Origin: Pseudomonas azotoformans | Lineage (GTDB): Bacteria > Pseudomonadota > Gammaproteobacteria > Pseudomonadales > Pseudomonadaceae | Assembly (NCBI RefSeq): GCF_001579805.1 | Contig: NZ_CP014546.1 | Location: 5,146,001 to 5,210,000 of the forward strand | DNA: 64,000 bases | Reading direction: 5' to 3' | In this document: positions 50,723 through 60,334 of the stretch, in pieces | How positions within the stretch are numbered: position 1 is the first letter of the stretch | How the letters are laid out: each line of letters opens with the position of its first letter | Translations under genes and position numbers: made by a program | The notes under the pieces: model-generated | Databases searched by the model: none | The model's input: only the letters and a program-made list of their open reading frames with translations | What the model was told of the DNA's origin: nothing

Positions 50723-52003
50723 TTACATACCGAGCCAGTGCGGCAGTGCAAGGGAGATAAACGGCAAGTAGGTGACCATGATCAGGAACACCAACAGAAT
50801 CATCAACCACGGCAACGCCGCACGAATGGTCTGCCCCAGGCTCAGCCCCGTCACCGCCGAGGTCACGAACAGGTTCAACCCCACCGGCGGATGCACCAGG
50901 CCGATCTCCATGTTCACCACCATCACGATGCCCAGGTGAATCGGGTCAATGCCCAGCTTCATGGCAATCGGGAAAAAGATCGGCGCCAGGATCAGCACGA
51001 TGGCCGAAGGCTCCATGAAGCTGCCCGCCACCAGCAGCACCACGTTGACCATGATCAGGAAACCAATCGGCGTCAGCCCTTCGGAGATCACCCACGCGGT
51101 GATTTCCTGGGGGATCTGCTCGGTGGTCAGCACATGGGCAAACAGCATGGCGTTGGCGATGATGAACATCAGCATGATCGCCAGGCGCCCGGACTCCAGC
51201 AGCACCTTGGGGCAATCGCGCAGCTTCATATCTTTGTAGACGAACAGCGCAACAAACGCCGAGTACACCGCCGCCACCGCCGCCGCTTCGGTCGGAGTGA
51301 ACATGCCGCTGTAGATGCCGCCGAGGATGATCACCAGCAGCAACAGGCCCCAGAACGCACGGCGCGCGCAGGTTAGCCACTCGCGGAAGGTCGCCCGTGG
51401 CTGGGCTGGCAGCTTCTTGATGCGCGCGACGATATAGATCGCGATCATCAGCATCAGGCCCAGCAGCAATCCCGGAATCACCCCGGCCATGAACAGCTTG
51501 CCGACCGAGGTTTCGGTGGCCGCCGAGTACACCACCATCACGATCGACGGCGGAATCAGGATGCCCAAGGTGCCCGCGTTACAGATGATCCCGGCGCCGA
51601 ACTCCTTCGGGTAACCGGAACGCACCATGCCCGCCACGGCAATCGAGCCCACCGCCGCCACCGTTGCCGGTGACGAACCGGACAGCGCCGCAAACAGCAT
51701 GCACGCCAGCACCGCCGCAATCGCCAGGCCGCCACGGATATGGCCGACACAGGCGTTGGCAAAGTCGATCAGCCGTTGCGCCACACCGCCGGTGGTCATG
51801 AACGCGCCGGAGAGCAGGAAGAACGGAATCGCCAGGAAAGTATAGGCGTCAGAGGTCTCGAACAGCTTGATCGCCAGGGAACTCACCGAGTCCTGGCTGA
51901 ACATCAGGATCGACACGGCGCCGGACAGGCCCAGGGAAATCGCGATGGGCACGCCGAGGAACATGAACACAAACAACAACAGGAATAGACAGAGCACGGC
52001 CAT
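50723..52003 (-). CDS. dctM: TRAP transporter large permease (DctM), itaconate operon
   Basis: A 426-residue membrane protein with about 12 helices, typical of DctM: FLGVPIAISLGLSGAVSILM, AALSGSSPATVAAVGSIA, GTLGILIPPSIVMVVYSAAT and VVNMEIGLVHPPVGLNLFV. It forms the sodium-driven translocation channel for a dicarboxylate-like substrate. It is the last gene of the leftward operon and overlaps dctQ by 1 bp. By gene order (compare P. aeruginosa PA0886) the substrate is probably itaconate or a related acid. Confidence 0.9.
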   Translation of the reverse strand: MAVLCLFLLLFVFMFLGVPIAISLGLSGAVSILMFSQDSVSSLAIKLFETSDAYTFLAIPFFLLSGAFMTTGGVAQRLIDFANACVGHIRGGLAIAAVLACMLFAALSGSSPATVAAVGSIAVAGMVRSGYPKEFGAGIICNAGTLGILIPPSIVMVVYSAATETSVGKLFMAGVIPGLLLGLMLMIAIYIVARIKKLPAQPRATFREWLTCARRAFWGLLLLVIILGGIYSGMFTPTEAAAVAAVYSAFVALFVYKDMKLRDCPKVLLESGRLAIMLMFIIANAMLFAHVLTTEQIPQEITAWVISEGLTPIGFLIMVNVVLLVAGSFMEPSAIVLILAPIFFPIAMKLGIDPIHLGIVMVVNMEIGLVHPPVGLNLFVTSAVTGLSLGQTIRAALPWLMILLVFLIMVTYLPFISLALPHWLGM

Positions 52004-52635
52004 CAGTGACGCTCCTCATGGCTGCCGGCCAATTTGCTGGCCTCACCAGCCTCGTCGGCCAGCCCCAACCCGACCTGACGGTGGGTAAAGATGCGGTAGA
52101 AAATTTCCAGGTAACGGATGAAGACCATGGCAAATCCGATAGGCACGATCACCACGATGTCACCGACGTCCACGCCGTACTGGTCGAGGTCTTCGGCGCC
52201 GATGTGCGCGCCCATCACGGCGCTCACCCACTTGTAGCTGGCGACCATGAACAGCCCGGCATACGCCAGGCAGCACAGGCAGGCAAGCATGCCGAGCACG
52301 CGTTGCACCGGGCGCTTGGTCAACTTCACCAGTGCATCCACGCCAAGGTGGCCGGCGGTTCGCACGCCATAGGAAATACCGAAGAAGATCAGCCAGCCGA
52401 ACATGGCCTTGGTCAGCGCCACGCTCCAGGTCATGTCCTGGGCCCAGGTCATGGTGTGATCGCCCAGGGCATTGAAGAAGTTGCTGCTCAACGCCCACTT
52501 GTCAGCCAGGGCAAAGAACAGCGTGTAGATGTTGTTGAGCATGACGTAGACGAATGTCACCAGGGTCATGGCGGCCAGCAGGAAGGCAATAAAACCTTCC
52601 TCCAGGTGCTCCCAGACGCGCCTTAGCGTTCGCAT
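52003..52635 (-). CDS. dctQ: TRAP transporter small permease (DctQ)
   Basis: A 210-residue protein with four hydrophobic segments: GFIAFLLAAMTLVTFVYVML, WLIFFGISYGVRTAGHLGVD, VLGMLACLCCLAYAGLFMVA and IVVIVPIGFAMVFIRYLEIF. It pairs with DctM. The hydrophilic insert between helices 1 and 2 is longer than in many DctQ proteins. ATG 52635 is the only early Met. A REPIN lies in the 173 bp between it and dctP. Confidence 0.85.
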   Translation of the reverse strand: MRTLRRVWEHLEEGFIAFLLAAMTLVTFVYVMLNNIYTLFFALADKWALSSNFFNALGDHTMTWAQDMTWSVALTKAMFGWLIFFGISYGVRTAGHLGVDALVKLTKRPVQRVLGMLACLCCLAYAGLFMVASYKWVSAVMGAHIGAEDLDQYGVDVGDIVVIVPIGFAMVFIRYLEIFYRIFTHRQVGLGLADEAGEASKLAGSHEERH

Positions 52636-52696
52636 GGCAAAACCTCGCGAAAATGAGATGGGTAATGCAAGGCTCAGGATGGAACCGGCTCTAAAT

Positions 52697-52784
52697 GTGG
52701 GAGCGGGCTTGCTCGCGAATGCAGTCTGTCAGTTGATAACCCTGGTGACTGACCCACCGCTTTCGCGAGCAAGCCCGCTCCCAC
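52697..52784. repeat. REPIN (type 2) between dctP and dctQ
   Basis: GTGGGAGCGGGCTTGCTCGC and a perfect inverse unit flank about 40 bp. It lies inside the operon, between dctP and dctQ, where it may stabilise or uncouple the mRNA. Same family as 41315-41401. Confidence 0.8.
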
Positions 52785-52808
52785 ATTGGCGCTCGGTACC
52801 ACCCGCGC

Positions 52809-53799
<991 letters not shown>

Positions 53800-53875
53800 T
53801 CACCTTTTTATTGTTGTGTTGTAGGGCAAGGTGCCTGATGTCACGCGTGTAGTGAATTTCGATTTTTTGATACCT

Positions 53876-53896
53876 GCGTTCGGTCTGGACGAACGC
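53876..53896 (-). promoter_or_regulatory. Second LysR-type dyad, in front of dctP
   Basis: GCGTTC-N9-GAACGC, overlapping the ccl stop codon, 83 bp upstream of the dctP ATG. The same arms and spacing occur at 59388-59410, 85 bp upstream of ich. An AAATTC element lies at nearly the same distance below both sites on the minus strand. Confidence 0.65.
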
Positions 53897-54711
53897 TAGA
53901 TCTGAGCGGCCAGCAGCCGTTGCGCGCGCAGCAACACCGGCGCATCCACCATCTGCCCATCGATCTGATAGGCCCCTGCCCCATGGGCGCCGGCATCCAC
54001 CACGCGCTGGGCCCAGGCCAGGTCTTCGGCGCTGGGCGCCAACGCCTGGTGAATCACCGCCACCTGCTTGGGGTGGATACACAACGCGCCGGCAAACCCC
54101 ATCTCATAGGCATGCCGAATCGAGCGGCGCAGGCCTTCGGGGTCGTCGATGGCCGGGTGCACGCCGTCCAGCGGTGCAACCAGGCCAGCTGCGCGGGAAT
54201 GCACGATCAACGCCAGGCGCGCCTGGTCCAGGGCGAACTGCGCGGCCGGGGAATGGCTGCTCAGGTTCAGGTCCAGCGCCAGGTCCAACCCGCCGAACGA
54301 CAGGCGTTCTACCTGCGCTGCATGGGCGATCTCGGCCACCGCCAGCAAACCCCGCGCACTCTCGATGATGGGCCAGATGACTTTGCCGGTGGCCGCCACC
54401 ACGGCGACCTGGGCTGCGCTTTCGACCTTCGGCAACAGCACGCCTGCCACATTCGGATGCGCCTTGCAGAACGCCACATCCTCAAAGTGCTCGGCATGTT
54501 CCGGCGCGTTGATCCGCACCCACACCTGGGCGGCGGGGTTGGCGGTCAAAAACGCTCCAAGGTTATCCCGCGCCTGGCGCTTGAGCGGCTCTTCCACCGC
54601 ATCCTCAAAATCCACGATCACCGCGTCGGCACCGCTGGCCAAGGCTTTGGAAAATCGCTCCGGTCGGCTACCGGGTACAAACAACGCCGAACGAACCAAT
54701 GGCTTGGGCAT
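53896..54711 (-). CDS. ccl: (S)-citramalyl-CoA lyase (HpcH/HpaI-CitE family)
   Basis: A 271-residue Mg-dependent lyase. It shows RSALFVPGSRPERFSKALAS, ADAVIVDFEDAVEEPLKRQA, VLLPKVESAAQV, IIESARGLLAVAEIA and GALCIHPKQVAVIHQAL, the CitE-like barrel with Arg, Glu and Asp ligands. In the itaconate pathway it cleaves citramalyl-CoA to pyruvate and acetyl-CoA. It lies downstream of ict with an 18-bp gap. Assignment to citramalyl-CoA rests on operon order as in P. aeruginosa PA0883. Confidence 0.85.
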   Translation of the reverse strand: MPKPLVRSALFVPGSRPERFSKALASGADAVIVDFEDAVEEPLKRQARDNLGAFLTANPAAQVWVRINAPEHAEHFEDVAFCKAHPNVAGVLLPKVESAAQVAVVAATGKVIWPIIESARGLLAVAEIAHAAQVERLSFGGLDLALDLNLSSHSPAAQFALDQARLALIVHSRAAGLVAPLDGVHPAIDDPEGLRRSIRHAYEMGFAGALCIHPKQVAVIHQALAPSAEDLAWAQRVVDAGAHGAGAYQIDGQMVDAPVLLRAQRLLAAQI

Positions 54712-54729
54712 TTGTAGAATTCCTTATGG

Positions 54730-55923
54730 TTAGATCACACCGCGCGTGCGCAGGCTGTCGATGGCGTCTGCGGCGTAACCGAGCCCTTCGAGAATGCCTT
54801 GGCTGTGCTGCCCCAAACCTGGAACAGCGTCCATGCGCGGGGTGAACGCAGCATTGCGCGCCGGCGGCAACAGCGATGGCAACGCACCGGCCGGGCTGTC
54901 GACTTCGCGCCAACTGTCACGGGCCTTGAGCTGCGGGTGATCCCACACGCCTTGCATATCGTTGACCCGGGCGCTGGCGATCTGTGCGTCTTCCAGGCGC
55001 TGGATCACCGCCTCGGCATCCAACTGCGCAAAGCTGTCCACGATGATCTGGCGCAGCACGTCGCGGTTGGCAGAGCGCTTGAAGTTGGCGGAGAAACGCT
55101 CGTCAGTCGCCAAGGACGGGGTGAGCAGCACCTTGTCGCAGAACGCCGCCCATTCGCGTTCATTCTGCAGGCCGAGCATTACCGTGCCGCCGTCGCCGGT
55201 GGGAAACGGTCCATAGGGATAGATCGTCGAGTGCGCCGCCCCGGCACGCGGCGGCTGCGGTGCGCCGTCGAACGCGTAGTACATCGGGTAGCCCATCCAT
55301 TCCACCAGGCTTTCCAGCATGCTCACATCGATGCGACTGCCCTTCCCCGTCTTGCCGCGCAGCAGCAGCGCCGAGAGGATGCCGCTGTAGGCGTACATGC
55401 CCGCCGAGATGTCCGCGATGGAACAACCGGCCTTGGCCATCTGGTCGTCGCCAGGGCCGCCGGTGACGGAGAGAAAGCCGCCTTCGCTCTGGATCAGCAG
55501 GTCATAGGCCTTTTTCTTTTCGTACGGCCCGCCTTCGCCATAGCCGGAAATATCGCAGACGATCAGGCGTGGGAAGCGCGCATGCAACGCCTCGAACGAC
55601 AAGCCCATGCGCGCGGCGGCGCCGGGCGCGAGGTTCTGTACCAGTACGTCGGCGTCAGCCAATAAGGTATCGAGAATAGTGCCCGCCTCGTCCTGCTTGA
55701 GGTCCAGCGTCAGGCTTTCCTTGGAGCGGTTGGTCCACACGAAATGCGAAGCCAGGCCACGCACACGTTCATCATAGCCACGGGCAAAGTCGCCTGCGCC
55801 GGGGCGTTCCACCTTGATCACGCGGGCGCCCAGGTCGGCCAGTTGACGGGTACAGAATGGCGCGGCAATCGCGTGTTCCAGGCTGACAACGGTGATGCCG
55901 TCCAGCGGTCTTGGGTTAGTCAT
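54730..55923 (-). CDS. ict: Itaconate CoA-transferase (CaiB/BaiF family III)
   Basis: A 397-residue class III CoA-transferase. The start has LDGITVVSLEHAIAAPFCTR and LADLGARVIKVERPGAGDFA. The catalytic Asp is probably D141 in KKKAYDLLIQSEGG, and SRIDVSMLESLVEW follows. It activates itaconate with CoA from succinyl-CoA, the first step of the pathway. It sits between mmgE/prpD and ccl. The family alone does not give the substrate; gene order does. Confidence 0.85.
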   Translation of the reverse strand: MTNPRPLDGITVVSLEHAIAAPFCTRQLADLGARVIKVERPGAGDFARGYDERVRGLASHFVWTNRSKESLTLDLKQDEAGTILDTLLADADVLVQNLAPGAAARMGLSFEALHARFPRLIVCDISGYGEGGPYEKKKAYDLLIQSEGGFLSVTGGPGDDQMAKAGCSIADISAGMYAYSGILSALLLRGKTGKGSRIDVSMLESLVEWMGYPMYYAFDGAPQPPRAGAAHSTIYPYGPFPTGDGGTVMLGLQNEREWAAFCDKVLLTPSLATDERFSANFKRSANRDVLRQIIVDSFAQLDAEAVIQRLEDAQIASARVNDMQGVWDHPQLKARDSWREVDSPAGALPSLLPPARNAAFTPRMDAVPGLGQHSQGILEGLGYAADAIDSLRTRGVI

Positions 55924-55932
55924 GACAGTTCC

Positions 55933-57282
55933 TCAAAGCCAGTCGGTCATGGATGCGGCGTTGCGCAGGTCCCAGACCTTGTCGATCAGGGCATTGGCCT
56001 GGGCCGGTGTGCGGGCGTTGCTGAATTGGCTGAGGCGCTGGAATTTATCAGCCAACTCCTCACGGCTCAGGGTGTTGCCCGGATCGCCTTTGGGCTCGTC
56101 GATGGCGCCGTGCAGCGTGCGGCCATCCAGCGTGGTGACGGTGACGCGACCGAGCCAGCGTTGCGGGTAAGCACCGTCGACGTCGGGGTCGAGGGTCATG
56201 CTGACCTTGTCGCGAAACGCCGAGACCGCTGGATCGGTCAACGCCAGCTCATGGAACTCGGTGAGCCCGGCCTTGCCATGCACGGCAATCAGGCCCAGCA
56301 CGGTGCCCATGGAGAACTTGGCCTGGTGCACGCTGGTCGGTACTTTCACCCTGCCCAGTACATCGATGGCGCCTTGGTGCACGCGTGTTTCCACGTGGGC
56401 GATCTGTTCGGCGTGCAGGCCTTCGCGTTGCATCAAATCCAACAGCGCATCGGCGGCCGGATGGGTATGGCGGCATGAGGCGTGGAACTTGAACGAGGTT
56501 TCCAGCAACGCCCAGCGGCTGCCCAGGTCGGCGGACAACTTGGCAGGCTCGGCATCACGGGACATACCGGCCGCCAGACCTTGATCGCCCTCCAGAATAT
56601 TGCGCGCGCCGGTCAGGCCGTCCGCCGTGAGGTAAGCGGCGAGCAAGCCGTCCGCCGCCGCTTTCGCCGTGTGCAGTTGCTTGGAATCGGCGGCATCGCG
56701 CAGGAACTCCCACAAGCCGGCCGCCTGGGTGCCCGCGCTGCCGAGCAGGTTGATGAATTGTTCTTCGTTGAAATCCAGCAACTTGCCTACGGCTACCGCC
56801 GCCGCCAACGTGCCGACGGTGGCCGTCGTGTGAAAGATACGGTAGTGGGAACGGCCCATGAATTCGCCGATGCGGATACCCGCTTCATAACCGGCTACCG
56901 ACGCCAGCAGCAAATCGCGGCCGGATTTGCCGAGGTCCTGGGCGGCCGCCAGCGCTGCTGGAAATACCACGGTCGCCGGGTGCAGCACGGAGCTGTTGTG
57001 CAGGTCGTCCTGCTCGACCAGATGGGATGAAGCTGCGTTGACCAGCGCGGCGAAATACGCGCTGGTGCTGCCGCCATTGACGATCACCTGCGCCGGACCG
57101 CTGCTGGGGCCCATTTTCTGCGCATAACGCTCGAACAACGGAATCGGGTGCGCGCCCTGGCTTGCCAGCGCCGAGGCCAGCCAGTCCAGGTACAAATCTT
57201 CGGTGCGCGCCAGCACATCTTCCGGCAGTTGCGCGTAATCCAGTTCGGCGAGGAACCGACACAAGGCTTGGGTATGGCTCAT
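55933..57282 (-). CDS. MmgE/PrpD-family protein
   Basis: A 449-residue protein of the 2-methylcitrate dehydratase / cis-aconitate decarboxylase superfamily: DLYLDWLASALASQGAHPIP, SHLVEQDDLHNSSVLHPATV, FKFHASCRHTHPAADALLDL and KFSMGTVLGLIAVHGKAG. Its exact step in the itaconate operon is unproven; members dehydrate or decarboxylate tricarboxylic acids and could act on a related C5 acid. It lies 9 bp upstream of ict and 10 bp after the acyl-CoA dehydrogenase gene, firmly inside the operon. Confidence 0.85.
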   Translation of the reverse strand: MSHTQALCRFLAELDYAQLPEDVLARTEDLYLDWLASALASQGAHPIPLFERYAQKMGPSSGPAQVIVNGGSTSAYFAALVNAASSHLVEQDDLHNSSVLHPATVVFPAALAAAQDLGKSGRDLLLASVAGYEAGIRIGEFMGRSHYRIFHTTATVGTLAAAVAVGKLLDFNEEQFINLLGSAGTQAAGLWEFLRDAADSKQLHTAKAAADGLLAAYLTADGLTGARNILEGDQGLAAGMSRDAEPAKLSADLGSRWALLETSFKFHASCRHTHPAADALLDLMQREGLHAEQIAHVETRVHQGAIDVLGRVKVPTSVHQAKFSMGTVLGLIAVHGKAGLTEFHELALTDPAVSAFRDKVSMTLDPDVDGAYPQRWLGRVTVTTLDGRTLHGAIDEPKGDPGNTLSREELADKFQRLSQFSNARTPAQANALIDKVWDLRNAASMTDWL

Positions 57283-57292
57283 GGTCAGGCCC

Positions 57293-58456
57293 TCAGAAGC
57301 TGCGTGGCAGTTCGAGCAGATGCTCGGCCACGTAGGACAGGATCAGGTTGGTGGAGATCGGCGCCACCTGGTACAGGCGCGTCTCGCGGAATTTGCGCTC
57401 CACGTCGTATTCGCAGGCAAAGCCGAAACCGCCGTGGGTTTGCAGGCAGGCGTTGGCCGCTTCCCAGGACGCCTTGGCCGCCAGGTACTTGGCCATGTTG
57501 GCGCTGGCCCCGGCATTGGCGCCGCTGTCGTATTCCTCGCAGGCACGCCAACGCATCAGGTCGGCCGCTTCGATCTCGATATGTGCTTCAGCAATCGGAA
57601 ACTGCACGCCCTGGTTCTGCCCGATGGGCCGGCCAAACACCACGCGGTCGCGGGCATAAGCACTGGCCTTTTCGATAAACCAGCGGCCATCACCGATACA
57701 CTCGGCGGCGATCAGCGTGCGCTCGGCGTTGAGGCCGTCGAGGATGTATTTAAAGCCCTTGCCCTCTTCGCCGATGAGGCTGTCCAGGGGCAACTCCAGG
57801 TTGTCGAAGAACAGCTCGTTGGTTTCGTGGTTGACCATATTGGCGATGGGCTGCACGGTCAGGCCGTTGCCGATGGCTTCGCGCAGGTCCACCAGGAAGA
57901 TCGACATGCCTTCGGATTTTCTCTTCACCTCGGCCAATGGCGTGGTGCGCGCCAGCAGGATCATCAGGTCGGAATGCTGGATCCGCGAGATCCACACTTT
58001 CTGGCCGTTGATCACGTACTTGTCGCCGCGTTTTATCGCGGTGGTCTTGATCTTGGTGGTATCGGTGCCGGTGGTGGGCTCGGTCACGCCCATGGATTGC
58101 AGGCGCAATTCGCCGCTCGCAAGCTTGGGCAGGTAGAAGCGTTTCTGTGCCTCGCTGCCGTGCCGCAACAGGGTGAACATGTTGTACATCTGGCCGTGTA
58201 CGGTGCCGGAGTTGCCGCCGCAGCGGTTCACTTCTTCAAGGATCACCGAGGCTTCCGCCAGGCCCAGGCCGGAGCCGCCGTACTCTTCGGGGATCATCGC
58301 CGACAGCCAGCCGGCGTCGGTCAGTGCCTTGACGAAGGCTTCGGGGAAGCCTTTTTCCTCATCAATCCTGCGCCAGTACGCGGCATCGAATTCGGCGCAC
58401 AAAGCGCGCACACCTTCGCGGATGGCATTGAGTTCTTCATTGTCATTGGGGTTCAT
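57293..58456 (-). CDS. Acyl-CoA dehydrogenase of the itaconate operon
   Basis: A 387-residue FAD enzyme. Signatures: PEEYGGSGLGLAEASVILEE, GVTEPTTGTDTTKIKTTAI, KSEGMSIFLVDL, RVVFGRPIGQNQGVQFPIAE and LQTHGGFGFACEYDVERKFR. It would oxidise an acyl-CoA, perhaps methylsuccinyl-CoA or another itaconate-related ester, feeding the hydratase. ATG 58456 (MNPNDNEELN) follows TGGAGAGCC; the longer frame is rejected. It lies between ich and mmgE/prpD, as PA0879 does in P. aeruginosa. Confidence 0.88.
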   Translation of the reverse strand: MNPNDNEELNAIREGVRALCAEFDAAYWRRIDEEKGFPEAFVKALTDAGWLSAMIPEEYGGSGLGLAEASVILEEVNRCGGNSGTVHGQMYNMFTLLRHGSEAQKRFYLPKLASGELRLQSMGVTEPTTGTDTTKIKTTAIKRGDKYVINGQKVWISRIQHSDLMILLARTTPLAEVKRKSEGMSIFLVDLREAIGNGLTVQPIANMVNHETNELFFDNLELPLDSLIGEEGKGFKYILDGLNAERTLIAAECIGDGRWFIEKASAYARDRVVFGRPIGQNQGVQFPIAEAHIEIEAADLMRWRACEEYDSGANAGASANMAKYLAAKASWEAANACLQTHGGFGFACEYDVERKFRETRLYQVAPISTNLILSYVAEHLLELPRSF

Positions 58457-58484
58457 TAACGGCTCTCCACCTGTTGTTCTTGGA

Positions 58485-59303
58485 TTATTCGAAATGCACG
58501 CTGGCTTGCTGCGCCAGGCCATCGACGTTGCCGGCCCACAGCTGCGCCACACCGGTTTCGATCACGCGGCCGCCCACTTCAAACGGCTGCGGCGCAATCA
58601 ACGGGCGCACGCCGCGATAGGCAAAACGGCGCAAGGTGGCGCCAGGGTTGGCGCGGCAGAATGCGCGCAGGCTCAGGGTGGCGATCAGCGGCCCATGCAC
58701 CACCAGGCCTGAATAGCCTTCGGTGCCGGTGACATAGGGGTAGTCGTAGTGAATGCGATGCCCGTTGAAGGTCACGGCGCTGTAGCGAAACAGCAGGGTG
58801 GGCGTGGGATCGACGGCTTCAGACCATTCGCCCTGCTCCAGCGCATCACCGCTGCCGGATTTGGGCGGTGTGGGTTCGCGGTAGACGATGTCCTGTTCCT
58901 CACGGATCGCCAGGCGACCGTCCTGGGAATAGTCGTGGCGCACGGTGACAAACAGCAGCGAACCGGTGCGACCGGTTTTCTCTTCGACTTGGGTAATGGT
59001 CGACACGCGGGTCGCCGCCTCACCGGCCCGCAGTGCCTGCAGGAACTCGATGCGCCCACCGGCCCACATGCGGTTGCGGTTGTCAGCCGGCGGCAGGAAA
59101 CCGCCACGGGCCGGGTGGCCGTCGCTGCCTAGTGCGGTTTCCGGCAGCGGGTCTTGGAAGAAACACCACTGCCACAGCGGCGGGATGTCCGCGCCGTCTT
59201 CGGGCACTTCTTCACCGAAGGTGGCGGCAATACGCTTGAGCAGGTTATGGCTGAGGTGGTCGTGGGCGGTTTCGCTTCGGCCGATCCAATCGGTGGCGCT
59301 CAT
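58485..59303 (-). CDS. ich: Itaconyl-CoA hydratase (MaoC/HTD2-like)
   Basis: A 272-residue double-hotdog hydratase. The N-terminal half has WIGRSETAHDHLSHNLLKRI and PPLWQWCFFQDPLP. The C-terminal half carries the hydratase signature FNGHRIHYDYPYVTGTEGYS (N-x-x-x-I/H-x-D) and GLVVHGPLIATLSLRAF. It hydrates itaconyl-CoA to citramalyl-CoA for Ccl. It is the first gene of the operon, divergent from the LysR regulator. ATG 59303 (MSATDWIGRSE) fits the family start. Confidence 0.85.
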   Translation of the reverse strand: MSATDWIGRSETAHDHLSHNLLKRIAATFGEEVPEDGADIPPLWQWCFFQDPLPETALGSDGHPARGGFLPPADNRNRMWAGGRIEFLQALRAGEAATRVSTITQVEEKTGRTGSLLFVTVRHDYSQDGRLAIREEQDIVYREPTPPKSGSGDALEQGEWSEAVDPTPTLLFRYSAVTFNGHRIHYDYPYVTGTEGYSGLVVHGPLIATLSLRAFCRANPGATLRRFAYRGVRPLIAPQPFEVGGRVIETGVAQLWAGNVDGLAQQASVHFE

Positions 59304-59387
59304 CGGGTGCAGGTCCTCGGGCAGTGAGTGTCTGCCCCGGATCATGCAAGCCTATCGCCGTTCTGAGAATTTGCATTTCAATAAACC

Positions 59388-59410
59388 GGCGTTCGGTTAT
59401 GCTGAACGCC
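59388..59410. promoter_or_regulatory. LysR-type dyad between ich and its regulator
   Basis: Arms GGCGTTC and GAACGCC surround 9 bp, giving a T-N11-A LysR box. It lies 85 bp from the ich ATG and 25 bp from the regulator ATG, suited to activation of ich and autoregulation. A near copy precedes dctP. Confidence 0.7.
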
Positions 59411-59434
59411 GCCATCCTGTACCGGGAGCCTTTC

Positions 59435-60334
59435 ATGCACTTCGATCTGGCCGACCTGCGGCTGTTTATCCATATCGCCGAATCCCCCAGCCTGACCCAG
59501 GGCGCCAAGCGCGCGTTCCTCTCGCCGGCCGCAGCCAGCGCAAGGATCAAGGCGCTCGAAGGGCAACTCGACACCCGCCTGCTGTACCGCGACAGCCGTG
59601 GCGTGGAGATCACCCCGGCCGGTGAGCGTTTGCTGCACCATGCGCGGTTGATCATGCGCCAGGTGGATTACCTCAAGAGCGAATTCACCCAATACGGTGT
59701 GGATTCGGCCGGGCATATCCGCATCTTTGCCAACACCACGGCCGTCACCGAGTTCTTGCCGGAGGTGCTGGCGGGCTTCTTGTCACAACGTCCCGGCGTG
59801 ACCGTCGACCTGCAGGAACGACTCTCCCGCGATATCGTGCGCGGCGTGCTGGATGGCACCAGCGACATGGGCATCATCGCCGGCCCCGTGGAAGCCTCGG
59901 GCTTGCAGGTGTTGCATTTCAGCACCGATGAGCTGGTGTTGATGGTGCCGGTCGGCCACCCCTTGGCGGAACAACCCTCGGTCACGCTGGAACAGACCCT
60001 CGCCTACCAGCATATCGGCCTGCACGAAGGCAGCACCTTGCTGAGTTTCCTGCGCGAGCACGTCGAGCGGCTCGGCAAACATTTGTCGCTGCGTATCCAG
60101 GTGTCGAGCTTCGAGGCGATCTGCCGGATGGTCGAAGCCGGTGTGGGGATCGGGATCATTCCGGAGTCGGCCGCCGTGCGTCACAGCCGCACCATGCAAT
60201 TGGTGGCGGTGAAGCTGGACGAACCCTGGGCGATCCGTGAGCGCAGTATCCTGGTGCGGGAACTGGAGGCGTTGCCCGGCACCATTCGTGCATTGATTGC
60301 CACGTTGATGCCGGACTCGGTCAGTGCAGGCTGA
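59435..60334 (+). CDS. itcR: LysR regulator of the itaconate operon
   Basis: A 299-residue LTTR: LADLRLFIHIAESPSLTQGA followed by KRAFLSPAAASARIKALEGQ is the winged helix, and the effector domain runs from about residue 90 (GHIRIFANTTAVTEFLPEVL). It is divergent from ich, as the itaconate-responsive regulators RipR/ItcR are in other bacteria. ATG 59435 follows GGGAGCC. It should activate the operon when itaconate or a CoA ester accumulates. The symbol is by operon position, not by a search. Its end overlaps the convergent bpX6-like gene by 14 bp. Confidence 0.8.
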   Translation: MHFDLADLRLFIHIAESPSLTQGAKRAFLSPAAASARIKALEGQLDTRLLYRDSRGVEITPAGERLLHHARLIMRQVDYLKSEFTQYGVDSAGHIRIFANTTAVTEFLPEVLAGFLSQRPGVTVDLQERLSRDIVRGVLDGTSDMGIIAGPVEASGLQVLHFSTDELVLMVPVGHPLAEQPSVTLEQTLAYQHIGLHEGSTLLSFLREHVERLGKHLSLRIQVSSFEAICRMVEAGVGIGIIPESAAVRHSRTMQLVAVKLDEPWAIRERSILVRELEALPGTIRALIATLMPDSVSAG

